Assembly (NCBI RefSeq): GCF_009720865.1
Contig: NZ_WNLA01000017.1
Span: 1-64,000, forward strand
From: Pseudoduganella ginsengisoli
Lineage (GTDB): Bacteria > Pseudomonadota > Gammaproteobacteria > Burkholderiales > Burkholderiaceae_D
Direction of reading: 5' to 3'
Length of the DNA: 64,000 bases
Within the stretch, counting starts at the first letter, position 1; each line of letters starts with the position of its first letter. The notes beneath the pieces were generated by a model. That model was not told where the DNA came from and did not search any database. It worked only from the letters and a program-made list of their open reading frames with translations. The position numbers and the translations under genes are program-made. This document shows, piece after piece, positions 51,628 to 60,693 of the stretch.

Positions 51628-54600
51628 TGGGTTAATTGTTTAATGGCGTTCTTGATTTGCGCAACGCGGGCTGGCAAGTCAGGCATGCTGGCAGCGATCT
51701 TGAGTTTGTCTTGCCCATTCAATTTGATTTGCTTGTTCTTTTGGATCAGCGTAATGATGCGCATCGGGTCGATAGGCGGCTTGGGCATAAACTGCAAATT
51801 GGCGGCTTCGCTGTGGGCATCGATTTTCACGATGCCGACCGTGGCGGCGAGGATGCGCAGGCGGTGCGTTTCAATCAGGGCTTTTGCGGCATCGGGCAGC
51901 TTGCCAAAGCGGTCGATCAACTCTTCCTGCAAGTCGTCGATCTGGTCTTGTTTCGTGCAATTGGCCAGGCGCTTGTAGATCGACAGGCGTTCGTGCACGT
52001 CGCCGCAGAACTCGTTGGGCAGCAGGGCTGGTACATGCAGGTTGATTTCCGTGGTCGATGACAACGGCGCGGCCAGGTCTGGCTCTTTGCCTGCTTTCAG
52101 CGCGCGCACGGCTTCATTGAGCATATCCGTGTACAGCTGGAAGCCCACTTCCAGCATTTCGCCGGACTGGTTTTCGCCCAGCACTTCGCCGGCGCCGCGG
52201 ATTTCCAGGTCATGCATGGCCAGGTAGAAGCCGCTGCCCAGTTCTTCCATGGCCTGGATCGCATCGAGGCGGCGCTGCGCCTGTTTGGTCAAGCCTTGCA
52301 CATCGTTGACGAGCAAATAAGCATATGCCTGGTGGTGCGAGCGGCCCACGCGGCCCCGCAACTGGTGCAGCTGCGCGAGGCCGAATTTGTCGGCGCGGTG
52401 CATGATGATGGTGTTCGCCGTCGGCACGTCGATACCGGTTTCAATAATCGTCGTGCACAGCAGGATGTTGTAGCGCTGCGCCACGAAGTCGCGCATGACT
52501 TTTTCCAGGTCGCGCTCGTGCATCTGGCCGTGCGCCACGGCGATACGCGCTTCCGGCAGCAATTCTTCCAGCTTGGCCAGCCGGTTCTGGATGGTTTCCA
52601 CTTCATTGTGCAGGAAGTACACCTGGCCGCCGCGCTTCAACTCACGCAGGCACGCTTCGCGGATGATGGAGTCCGCTTCGCTGCGCACAAAGGTTTTAAT
52701 GGCCAGGCGCTTTTGCGGCGCCGTGGCAATCACGGAAAAGTCCCGCAAACCTTCCAGCGCCATGCCCAGCGTGCGGGGGATCGGCGTGGCCGTCAGCGTC
52801 AATACGTCGACTTCGGCGCGCAGCGACTTCAGCGCTTCTTTCTGGCGCACGCCGAAACGGTGTTCTTCGTCGATGATGACCAGGCCCAGGCGCGTGAATT
52901 TCACGTCGTCCGACAGCAGTTTATGCGTGCCGATGACGATATCGAGCGTGCCATCCTGCATGCCCTTGATGGCGTTCGCGATTTCCTTGCCGGTGCGGAA
53001 GCGGGACATTTCCGCAATGCGCACGGGCCAGTCGGCAAAGCGGTCGGCAAACGTTTGCGCATGCTGCTCGGCCAGCAGCGTGGTCGGCGCAAGGATAGCC
53101 ACCTGCTTGCCACCCATGACGGCAATGAAGGCCGCGCGCAGCGCCACTTCGGTCTTGCCGAAGCCGACGTCGCCGCACACGAGGCGGTCCATGGGCTTGC
53201 CGGACGTCATATCCTTGATGACGTTCATGATGGCGGCCGCCTGGTCCGGCGTTTCATCGAAGCCGAAGCTTTCCGCAAAGCGCTCGTAATCATGCGACGA
53301 ATATTCGAACGCGTGGGCCTGGCGCGCGGCGCGGCGCGCATACAGGTTCAGCAGTTCGGCAGCCGTATCGCGTACCTGTTCGGCTGCCTTGCGCTTGGCT
53401 TTTTCCCACTGGCCGGAACCCAGCGTGTGCAGCGGCGCGTCGTCCTGCGACGCGCCGGAATAGCGGGAAATCACGTGCAATTGCGACACCGGCACGTACA
53501 GCTTGGATTCCTTGGCATATTCCAGGTGCAAGAATTCCGTTTCGCCTTCGCCCATGTCCATGCTGACCAGGCCGAGGTAGCGGCCGATGCCATGGTTGAT
53601 GTGCACGACCGGGTCGCCAATCTTCAGCTCCGACAAGTCGCGCACCATCGACTCAACCTGGCTGACGGCTTCCTGTTTCTTTTTGCCCACGCGGCGGCCG
53701 GAACCCGCGTACAGTTCCGTTTCCGTGACAAACGCGACATTGAGGCCGTCGGCCATCAATTCAAAACCGGCCTGCAGCGGCGACACGCCCAGCACGACTT
53801 TTGCGTCGGACGCGAGGAAGCCATCGGCGCCTTCAATCAGCGCCGGATGCAAATCGAATTCATTGAAATACTGTTGCAGTGTTTCGCGGCGGCCGTTCGA
53901 TTCCGCGCAGATCATCACGCGGCGCGGCGTTTTCATCAGCCACGCGCGCAAGTTCGTCAGCGGATCGTCCAGGTGGCGGTTGACGGCGACATCCGGCAAC
54001 GGGCCGGAAATTTCCGACGGGGCGCCTGCCTTGTCGGCCACCGTTGCGATACCCAGGCGCGGATGCGGCTTGGCCAGCGTGAAGAATTGTTCGTCCGACA
54101 GGAACAGCATGTCCGGCGGCAGCAGCGGCCGTTCGCGGTCCGCTTTCAGGAAGCGGTAGCGCGATTCCGTATCGAGCCAGAAGCGCTTGATGGCGCCATC
54201 GATGTCGCCCACCATGGCCAGCGTGCTGCCTTCCGGCAGGTAGTCGAACAGGGTCGCCGTTTCTTCGAAAAACAGTGGCAGGTAATATTCGATACCGGCC
54301 GATGCAATGCCGCTGCCCACGTCTTTATAGACGACGGCGCGCGATGGATCGCCTTCGAACTGTTCGCGCCAGCGCGAGCGGAACGTCGTACGCGCCGCCT
54401 CATCCATGGGGAATTCACGGCCCGGCAGCAGGCGCACTTCATTGACGGGGTAAAGCGAACGCTGCGTATCGGCGTCAAAGGTGCGGATGGTTTCAATCGT
54501 ATCGCCGAACAAGTCCAGGCGGTATGGCAGGCTTGAGCCCATGGGGAACAAGTCGATCAGGCCGCCGCGCACCGAGTATTCGCCGGGCGACATCACTTGC

Positions 54601-55073
54601 GTGACGTGCGTGTAGCCGGCCAGCGTCAATTGCGATTTCAGCCGGGCTTCGTCCAGCGATTCGCCTTTTTTGAAAAAGAACGTGTAAGCGGCCAGGAATG
54701 ACGGCGGCGCCATGCGCACCAGTGCCGTCGTTGCCGGCACGATCATGACGTCGCACTGGCCGGTCTGGATTTCATGCAGGGTCGCCAGGCGTTCCGACAC
54801 CAGGTCCTGGTGCGGTGAAAACGCGTCATACGGCAGGGTTTCCCAGTCCGGCAGCAAGTGGCAGCGCAGCTTGCCGTTGGCGAACCAGGGGATTTCATCC
54901 AGCAAGCGCTGGCCATCGGACGCTTGCGCCACGATCACGGCCAGCATTTTGCCGTTGGCTTTGAGTTCGGTTGCAGCCCGCGCCAGCGCAAAGGCGTCCG
55001 CGGAGCCATACAAAGCAGGCAACACGAAGCGGTTGCCGGGTTTCGGTAAGACTTTGTTTAATTCAAAGGACAT
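51624..55073 (-). CDS. mfd: transcription-repair coupling factor Mfd
   Basis: 1149 residues from ATG 55073 (MSFELNKVLPKPGNRF). The UvrB-like N-terminal domains are followed by the RNA-polymerase interaction domain (GDPVVHINHGIGRYLG) and the RecG-like translocase with GDVGFGKTEVALRAAF and DEEHRFGV. The TRCF C-terminal domain ends the protein. Normal family length. It removes stalled RNA polymerase and recruits UvrA. Confidence 0.96.
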   Translation of the reverse strand: MSFELNKVLPKPGNRFVLPALYGSADAFALARAATELKANGKMLAVIVAQASDGQRLLDEIPWFANGKLRCHLLPDWETLPYDAFSPHQDLVSERLATLHEIQTGQCDVMIVPATTALVRMAPPSFLAAYTFFFKKGESLDEARLKSQLTLAGYTHVTQVMSPGEYSVRGGLIDLFPMGSSLPYRLDLFGDTIETIRTFDADTQRSLYPVNEVRLLPGREFPMDEAARTTFRSRWREQFEGDPSRAVVYKDVGSGIASAGIEYYLPLFFEETATLFDYLPEGSTLAMVGDIDGAIKRFWLDTESRYRFLKADRERPLLPPDMLFLSDEQFFTLAKPHPRLGIATVADKAGAPSEISGPLPDVAVNRHLDDPLTNLRAWLMKTPRRVMICAESNGRRETLQQYFNEFDLHPALIEGADGFLASDAKVVLGVSPLQAGFELMADGLNVAFVTETELYAGSGRRVGKKKQEAVSQVESMVRDLSELKIGDPVVHINHGIGRYLGLVSMDMGEGETEFLHLEYAKESKLYVPVSQLHVISRYSGASQDDAPLHTLGSGQWEKAKRKAAEQVRDTAAELLNLYARRAARQAHAFEYSSHDYERFAESFGFDETPDQAAAIMNVIKDMTSGKPMDRLVCGDVGFGKTEVALRAAFIAVMGGKQVAILAPTTLLAEQHAQTFADRFADWPVRIAEMSRFRTGKEIANAIKGMQDGTLDIVIGTHKLLSDDVKFTRLGLVIIDEEHRFGVRQKEALKSLRAEVDVLTLTATPIPRTLGMALEGLRDFSVIATAPQKRLAIKTFVRSEADSIIREACLRELKRGGQVYFLHNEVETIQNRLAKLEELLPEARIAVAHGQMHERDLEKVMRDFVAQRYNILLCTTIIETGIDVPTANTIIMHRADKFGLAQLHQLRGRVGRSHHQAYAYLLVNDVQGLTKQAQRRLDAIQAMEELGSGFYLAMHDLEIRGAGEVLGENQSGEMLEVGFQLYTDMLNEAVRALKAGKEPDLAAPLSSTTEINLHVPALLPNEFCGDVHERLSIYKRLANCTKQDQIDDLQEELIDRFGKLPDAAKALIETHRLRILAATVGIVKIDAHSEAANLQFMPKPPIDPMRIITLIQKNKQIKLNGQDKLKIAASMPDLPARVAQIKNAIKQLTQ

Positions 55074-55223
55074 CGATGACATCAGTGAACGGTTGGGCGC
55101 GCGGCAGCAGGGGCCGTGTGCATCGTGCATTATAGACGATGCGGCAACAGATCGCGGAGCAGGGGATGGCGGAGGCAGGAGGGGCCTGCCACGGCAAAGG
55201 CCGGAGCAGGCAACGCAAACACG

Positions 55224-55964
55224 TTAGTCGACGATCACACGGCCATTCAATGCCTGTACCGGACGGTTGTTCGCATGGTGCAAGATGCTTTCAAATGCGG
55301 CAACTTGTTCTTTTGATACCGTGACCGGGTCTTTCATCACCAGCCAGCGCACGCCTTCCGAGCATGGCGGCGTCGTCAGCGAGCCGGAGAAGCGGAAATA
55401 CGCATGTTTGGCCGGCAGCAGGCTGGCGGCCGACAATGGCGCGGCCAGGGCATTTTTCGTGTTGGCTTCTTTCGGCAATTGCGGCCACAGGGCTTTGAGC
55501 GCCTTGTTTTCCGCACCTTCTTTGAACATCACGCCAACCACGGCCAGGTTGCCGTCTTTATCGGCGTGCACCAGGTGCACTTCCAGCGGATAGGATTGGC
55601 CATTGACGTGGTTTTCGCTGGGCGCGTGGAAGTGGTATTGCTTCAGCTCGAACTGGGCGCCATCGAGTTGCAGCGTGCTGCCTGGTGCGAAATTCACTTG
55701 CAGCGTGTGGCCATTGTTCACCACTTCATTGCCGGCGGCCTGGTACGACATTTTCAGCGGCTTTAATCCTGCATGGACTGCGCCTTTGATGTCGACCGGG
55801 GACTGGTTCTTGCCGGCACAGGCAAAGTTGTCCGGTGTCAGTTTGGCCCACTGTTCCGGGCCCGTGTCCCCGGCATACGTCCATGCGGCGCCATCGCCAG
55901 CCATGGCCGTGCCGGCGCCTGCCATCAAAAATCCGGTCATTGCGAGTACCAGTTGTTTTTTCAC
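55224..55964 (-). CDS. cah: periplasmic alpha-type carbonic anhydrase
   Basis: 246 residues from GTG 55964 with GGGAGGT upstream. The signal peptide is about 1-22. Zinc-binding histidines lie in QYHFHAPSEN and the HLVH motif; LTTPPCSEGVRWLV is also conserved, and two cysteines (FACAG, PPCSEG) can form the usual disulfide. It interconverts CO2 and bicarbonate in the periplasm. It is monocistronic. Confidence 0.95.
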   Translation of the reverse strand: MKKQLVLAMTGFLMAGAGTAMAGDGAAWTYAGDTGPEQWAKLTPDNFACAGKNQSPVDIKGAVHAGLKPLKMSYQAAGNEVVNNGHTLQVNFAPGSTLQLDGAQFELKQYHFHAPSENHVNGQSYPLEVHLVHADKDGNLAVVGVMFKEGAENKALKALWPQLPKEANTKNALAAPLSAASLLPAKHAYFRFSGSLTTPPCSEGVRWLVMKDPVTVSKEQVAAFESILHHANNRPVQALNGRVIVD

Positions 55965-56046
55965 GCTTACCTCCCTTGAGTTGCCCCTGTGCGGGGAATG
56001 ATGCCATTTTAGGGAGGCAATGTGCGCGAATATGCACGAATTGTCA

Positions 56047-57681
56047 CTATTGCCTATAATGCAATGCTGCTATGGAGCCGGCTTCGGCGCTGGCAGTAGC
56101 GTCGCGGCGGCGGGGCAATGGATGGACAGTGGCGTCGCCGCGGCCGGTATTAAAGGCCCGCACCAGCTTCTCCAGCGCGGTGGCCTGGTCTTGCAAGGCT
56201 TCCGCAGCGGATGCCGCTTCCTCCACCAGAGCGGCATTTTGCTGGGTGACGGTATCCATTTGCGTCAGCGCTTCATTGATCTGGACGATGCCTGAATTTT
56301 GTTCGCGGCTGGCGCGGCTGATGTCATCGACGACCTGGCTCACCTGCTGCACGCGTTCCACCACCTGGCCGATGGCCGTGCCGGCCAGGTGCACCTGGCG
56401 CGTGCCTTCTTCCACCCGCGTATTGGAATCCGTGATCAGCGTCTTGATTTCCCTGGCAGCCGTGGCGCAGCGCTGCGCCAGGCTGCGCACTTCACCGGCC
56501 ACCACGGCAAAGCCGCGGCCCTGCTCGCCGGCGCGCGCCGCTTCCACGGCGGCATTCAGGGCGAGAATATTGGTCTGGAAAGCGATGCCATCGATCACGC
56601 TGGTGATATCGGAAATCTTGCGTGACGATGCGTCGATTTCACTCATCGTGGCAATCACTTGCGCGACCACTGCGCCGCCTTGCTGCGCTTCGCCTGCCGC
56701 CTGTTGCGCCAGTTGCTGGGCCGACAGCGCGTGGTCCAGGCTTTGCGCCACAGTGCTGCTGATTTCCTCCATGGATGCGGCGGTTTCTTCCAGCGTGCCG
56801 GCCTGCTGTTCCGTGCGCGCCGATAAATCGTGGTTGCCGCCCGCGATCTGCGCCGAGGCCGTGGCGACGGACTCTGCGCCGCTGCGCACTTGCGTGACCA
56901 TGTCGCGCAACTTGCCATTCATGTCAGCCAGTGCGCGCAGCAGGTCGCCCGTTTCGTCGCGCGCCTGCGTGGCAATGTGGGCGGACAAGTCGCCTGACGC
57001 CACCGTGCGCGCCACGTTTACCGCCGATTGCAGCGGCTGCACGATGGAGCGGCTCTGCACCCACGCCAAGCCGGCGCCGGCTGTCAGCGCCAGGCCCATG
57101 GCGAGGAACATCCACATGCGGGCACCGGTATACGCTTGTGAGGCGCCGGCTTCGTCCTGCGCGTTTTTGCGGCGCTGCAGTTCCGAGAAGCCGTGCAATT
57201 CATCTTGCCAGCGGTTGTTGGCGGCGGCGCCGTCCGTGCGCAGCAATTTGATGGCGGCTTCGCGGTCGGTACGGATCAATTCGAGGAATTTGTTGTTCAG
57301 GGGCCGCGCGGCCGCCTGATGCTCTTTGAGCCTGGCGACAGTGGCCTTGCCCGCGTCATCGAGCGGCATGGTTTCAAGTTTGCTCATCGCGGCATCGTAT
57401 TTTTCGCGCGCGGCCGTGATTTTCACGTATTCGCGCTGCGCCTCGGCGGGATCGTCAATCAGCGCCATTGTGCGGATCACCCGGCTGACGATGTGCACGG
57501 ATGACGCCATGTCTTCCAGCAGCGCCAGTTTGGCGACATTGACGTGCGTGATGTGCGACAACGCGGCGCTGCCGCGCGCCATGCCATTGAGTCCGACCAT
57601 CGCGACGGCGACGATCAGGGCCAGCAAGATGGCATTGCCGGCTGCCAGCCGTGTGCCGATCTTCCAATGATTGATTTGCAT
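56047..57681 (-). CDS. methyl-accepting chemotaxis protein
   Basis: 544 residues from ATG 57681 (GGGGGT upstream). TM1 is at about 12-32, followed by a periplasmic four-helix-bundle sensor (about 35-185). TM2 at about 192-212, a HAMP domain, and a signalling domain with the hairpin [23 protein letters not shown] complete it. This is the Tsr/Tar-like class common in betaproteobacteria. The last 25 residues are variable with no CheR-docking pentapeptide. The ligand cannot be told. Confidence 0.94.
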   Translation of the reverse strand: MQINHWKIGTRLAAGNAILLALIVAVAMVGLNGMARGSAALSHITHVNVAKLALLEDMASSVHIVSRVIRTMALIDDPAEAQREYVKITAAREKYDAAMSKLETMPLDDAGKATVARLKEHQAAARPLNNKFLELIRTDREAAIKLLRTDGAAANNRWQDELHGFSELQRRKNAQDEAGASQAYTGARMWMFLAMGLALTAGAGLAWVQSRSIVQPLQSAVNVARTVASGDLSAHIATQARDETGDLLRALADMNGKLRDMVTQVRSGAESVATASAQIAGGNHDLSARTEQQAGTLEETAASMEEISSTVAQSLDHALSAQQLAQQAAGEAQQGGAVVAQVIATMSEIDASSRKISDITSVIDGIAFQTNILALNAAVEAARAGEQGRGFAVVAGEVRSLAQRCATAAREIKTLITDSNTRVEEGTRQVHLAGTAIGQVVERVQQVSQVVDDISRASREQNSGIVQINEALTQMDTVTQQNAALVEEAASAAEALQDQATALEKLVRAFNTGRGDATVHPLPRRRDATASAEAGSIAALHYRQ

Positions 57682-57814
57682 TACACCCCCTGTATATGAC
57701 TTAATGATTGCAATCGGCAGATCGACTTTAGGACACAATTGCCGCAGGGGCCACTGTTTACAGCGGATGTCCGCAGATTTGATTGTTGAATTATTAAATC
57801 ATGTTGTATTCCTG

Positions 57815-58519
57815 CTAGTGTGGGGAAGGTAGCGTGCCTGTCATCGTAAAGCGGGTTTCGCCGCGGCTGCCTGTTTCCGTGACAACCTGCAGTCCCGTGA
57901 TGCCGCATTGGCTTGCCGTGTGCTGCAGCAGCGCGATGGCGCGGGCGATCTGCTGCGGGTCGGCCTGGGCATCCGGTGCCGGGCGCGCAGGCGCGGCCAT
58001 GGCAATGGCCAGCGCATCGGCGATGTATTGCGCGCCTTCTTCGACCAGCGCATCGAACGGGCCGCCGTGGCGGCTGTTGATGAGCTGAAGCACCCCCAGC
58101 AGGGTTCCCTGTTCATCGGCGATCGGCACGGCCAGCATTTGCTGCGCGCGGTAGCCGGTGCGGCGGTCGACGCCATGCTGGTGGTTCAGTTCCGGGTCGA
58201 TGCGATGCAATTCGCTTTCGTCGTAGACGTCATGCAAGTTCAGCGTGCGGCCCGCCATGACGGCATAGCCGGCGATGCTGTGTTTGGAAACGGGCAGCTT
58301 CAATGGCTTGAAGGCGGCCAGCCCTGTCTTGATTTTCGATACCAGGCTGGCCTTGTCGGCAGACAGCTGGTAGACAGTCAGCCGGTCGCAGCCCAGCAGG
58401 CCGCACAGTTCAGCGGACAAGTCCGGCGTGATGCCATCGATATCATGCGTGGCGTGTATTTTGTTGATCAACTGTTGCAAGCGGCGGAAGAACGCGAGCG
58501 TGTCTTCGGCGGACGTCAT
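57815..58519 (-). CDS. GAF-domain protein coupled to a Ser/Thr kinase gene
   Basis: 234 residues from ATG 58519, which overlaps the kinase stop as ATGA. The open frame reaches further upstream, but that part lies opposite the kinase. One GAF domain fills about residues 15-170 (CDRLTVYQLSADKASLVSKIK ... MLAVPIADEQGTLLGVLQLINS). The C-terminal 60 residues are less conserved. GAF domains bind cyclic nucleotides or other small ligands. The overlap suggests that it is made with, and may regulate or be phosphorylated by, the kinase. Confidence 0.82.
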   Translation of the reverse strand: MTSAEDTLAFFRRLQQLINKIHATHDIDGITPDLSAELCGLLGCDRLTVYQLSADKASLVSKIKTGLAAFKPLKLPVSKHSIAGYAVMAGRTLNLHDVYDESELHRIDPELNHQHGVDRRTGYRAQQMLAVPIADEQGTLLGVLQLINSRHGGPFDALVEEGAQYIADALAIAMAAPARPAPDAQADPQQIARAIALLQHTASQCGITGLQVVTETGSRGETRFTMTGTLPSPH

Positions 58520-59316
58520 TGCACGGGCCCTTTGCTGGGTGTAATGGACAGCGCGTGCTGCAGCGCGTCGCGGAAGGCGCATGCGGTTGGGTAGCGTGCA
58601 GCGGGCTGCCTGGCCAGTGCGCGCTGCACGACGGGATCGAACGCTGTGCCGATGGCGGGGCACAGCGTACTGGGCGCGGCAGCGGCGCCATAGGCAATGT
58701 GCTGCTGCAGCGCGAGCAGGCTGGCGCCTTTGAACGGGTGGGTTCCGGTCAGGAATTGATACAGGATGATGCCGGCGGCGAACAGGTCGGCCTGCGCGCC
58801 GGGTTCCTGGCCCATGATTTGTTCCGGCGACATATAGCCGGGCGTGTACGCCATGCCGAAGTCGGTCAGCTTGACGCGCAGCTGGTCCGTCAGCAGCACG
58901 TTGGCGGGCTTGACGTCGTGGTGGACGAGTCCCTGCTGGTGCGCGTAATCGAGCGCATCGAGCAGTTCGCAAACGATGCGCACGGAATCTTCCAGCGTGA
59001 ATTCCAATGAAAACTGCTGGCTGTCGTCGAAATAGCTGGCCAGGTCTTCACCGGTAATCAATTCCATCACGAGGTAAGCCGCGCCCTGTTGTTCGCCGAA
59101 GTCGTAGACCGTCACGATGTGCGGGTGGTTCAGCCGCGCCACGGCCTGCGCCTCCGCCATGAAGCGCGCGCCGTCTTCAGGCTGCGCCAGCGGGATGACC
59201 TTGATGGCAACCTGGCGGCCGAGCGCCGGATCCAGGCCCTCATAGACCAGGCCCGATGTCCCGCGCCCCAGCACGCGCAACAAATGGTAGCGGCCCAGCT
59301 GCGTCAATGTATCCAT
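58516..59316 (-). CDS. Ser/Thr protein kinase with drastically shortened activation segment
   Basis: 266 residues from ATG 59316 (AAAGG upstream). It is a Hanks-type kinase: GRGTSGLVYEG loop, Lys39 in VAIKV, a Glu in the C-helix and DFG at 152-154. The catalytic loop reads VHHDVKPANV (HHD instead of HRD). Only eight residues separate DFG from the SPE equivalent of APE (163-165), where bacterial kinases usually have about 20. No membrane segment follows. Without an activation loop it cannot be switched on by loop phosphorylation, so it may be constitutively active or controlled by the GAF protein. Confidence 0.88.
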   Translation of the reverse strand: MDTLTQLGRYHLLRVLGRGTSGLVYEGLDPALGRQVAIKVIPLAQPEDGARFMAEAQAVARLNHPHIVTVYDFGEQQGAAYLVMELITGEDLASYFDDSQQFSLEFTLEDSVRIVCELLDALDYAHQQGLVHHDVKPANVLLTDQLRVKLTDFGMAYTPGYMSPEQIMGQEPGAQADLFAAGIILYQFLTGTHPFKGASLLALQQHIAYGAAAAPSTLCPAIGTAFDPVVQRALARQPAARYPTACAFRDALQHALSITPSKGPVQ

Positions 59317-59373
59317 ATAACCTTTATAATAAGGCATCCGGCGCGCATGCCGTTCAGCCTTTGGGGGAATGCT

Positions 59374-59763
59374 ATGTCTAACCAGGTCGTGATGGGCGCC
59401 ATGATGACGTGCACCTTCGGCGTTGCGCCGTCCACCATGGTGGTGCTGCCGAAGAACCTGGTGATGGCGGAAAATATGCCTGCCGCGAATATCATGGACA
59501 ACGTGCCGATGCTGAATATTCCGCCTTTCGGCATGTGCAATTCACCCGCCAATCCGATGGTCGCAGCCGCCACTGCCGCTGCGCTGGGTGTCTTGACGCC
59601 GATGCCATGCCTGCCTGTGATTGCTGCGCCGTGGGTGCCGGGTGCACCCACGGTACTGATCGCCAATATGCCGGCGCTGGATAATGTCGCCAAGTGCATG
59701 TGCAACTGGGGCGGCGTGATCGGTTTTTCCATGGCAGGTTCCGTCACCACCATGATTCCATAA
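59374..59763 (+). CDS. DUF4280 (PAAR-like) protein
   Basis: 129 residues from ATG 59374 with GGGGGAA upstream. The Ala/Met/Pro-rich sequence starts VVMGAMMTCTFGVAPS, repeats short Gly/Pro/Cys motifs (FGMCNSPANP, TPMPCLPV, CMCNWGG) and ends with a hydrophobic GGVIGFSMAGSV stretch. This matches the DUF4280 family, which resembles PAAR spike-tip proteins of contractile secretion systems. No other type VI gene lies in the window. It diverges from the kinase gene and converges with the PP2C gene. Confidence 0.75.
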   Translation: MSNQVVMGAMMTCTFGVAPSTMVVLPKNLVMAENMPAANIMDNVPMLNIPPFGMCNSPANPMVAAATAAALGVLTPMPCLPVIAAPWVPGAPTVLIANMPALDNVAKCMCNWGGVIGFSMAGSVTTMIP

Positions 59764-59810
59764 GCGGATAAGCGGATAATCAGATAAGCGGATAATCAGA
59801 TAAGCGGGTA
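59761..59810. repeat. short tandem repeat between DUF4280 and PP2C genes
   Basis: The 16-base unit ATAAGCGGATAATCAG occurs twice perfectly (59768-59783 and 59784-59799), with partial copies before and after. The first partial copy includes the stop codon of the DUF4280 gene. Confidence 0.9.
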
Positions 59811-59814
59811 TACG

Positions 59815-60627
59815 CTAGCCGTTACAGCGCACCAGCACGGCCGTGATATTGTCCCGGCTGCCGTCGCGCTTGGCCATGGCCACCAGATCCGCGCAGCATT
59901 GCGGCAAGTTGTCACTGGTGGCGCGCGCCAGGATGCCGGCAATGGCTTCCGGGGTGGAATTGCCGTACAGGCCGTCGCTGCACAGCAGATAGACGTCGCC
60001 CGGCGCTACCACCTGGGTCTGCAAGTCCGGTTTCACGTCGCGTGCAGGGCCCATGGCTTGCAGCAGCAGGTTACGGGCGGGCAGTGGTTCCTTCATGCCG
60101 GCTTCCAGCGCTTGCTGATACAGCGTCTGGTCGCGCGTCAGCTGGGTCAGGCGGCCATGGCGGAAGCAGTACAGGCGGCTGTCGCCAACGTGGAAAATAA
60201 ACAGGGGACCGTGGGGCGCCGGCTGCCACATGCCGGTCAGTGTCGTGCCCATGCCGGCGCCTTCCGGCTGATGGTTGGCGCGGTTGGTGCGGTACATGCG
60301 CTCATTGGCAAATTCCACCGCGTCGTGCAGGGTCGTCATTGCATGCAAGGCGGCGTCGGTGGCAGCAGGAGCAGCCTGGGACTGGGCAGTGCGGATAAAG
60401 CCGTGCACCAGCGTGATGGCGTCGGCGCTGGCGATTTCGCCCGCATCGTGGCCGCCCATGCCGTCGGCGACAACGACGAGGGCCAGTTCCGGGGCAATGA
60501 AGAAATTATCCTGGTTGGCTTCTCGGATGGTACCTACATCTGTCAGGCCGAAGGCGACGCCCATGTCAAGATGATGCAATGCTGACGGGGATAATTGCTT
60601 CCAGGTGCTCAAGGTGTCTCCTGCCAT
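59815..60627 (-). CDS. PP2C-type Ser/Thr protein phosphatase
   Basis: 270 residues from ATG 60627. An AGGAG inside this start, five bases before a TTG at 60612, makes the shorter form possible. All metal-binding motifs of bacterial PP2C enzymes are seen: ANQDNFF, VVADGMGGHDAGE, VGDSRLYCF, LCSDGLYG and SRDNITAVLV. It resembles Stp/PppA enzymes that reverse Hanks-type kinases, and two such kinases are encoded on either side. It diverges from the large kinase gene with 66 bases between. Confidence 0.92.
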   Translation of the reverse strand: MAGDTLSTWKQLSPSALHHLDMGVAFGLTDVGTIREANQDNFFIAPELALVVVADGMGGHDAGEIASADAITLVHGFIRTAQSQAAPAATDAALHAMTTLHDAVEFANERMYRTNRANHQPEGAGMGTTLTGMWQPAPHGPLFIFHVGDSRLYCFRHGRLTQLTRDQTLYQQALEAGMKEPLPARNLLLQAMGPARDVKPDLQTQVVAPGDVYLLCSDGLYGNSTPEAIAGILARATSDNLPQCCADLVAMAKRDGSRDNITAVLVRCNG

Positions 60628-60693
60628 TGAAAATATTACAAAGCTCAGGACCGCATGCTAGCATGCGCGGTGACGCAATGGGAGAACTGGTGC

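Noticed and set aside
52212-54536. 774-residue plus-strand frame
   Set aside because: Antisense to mfd with no recognisable motif.
58520-58972. Upstream extension of the GAF frame
   Set aside because: The Arg/Ala-rich extension lies opposite frame to the kinase; ATG 58519 with an ATGA overlap is the natural start.
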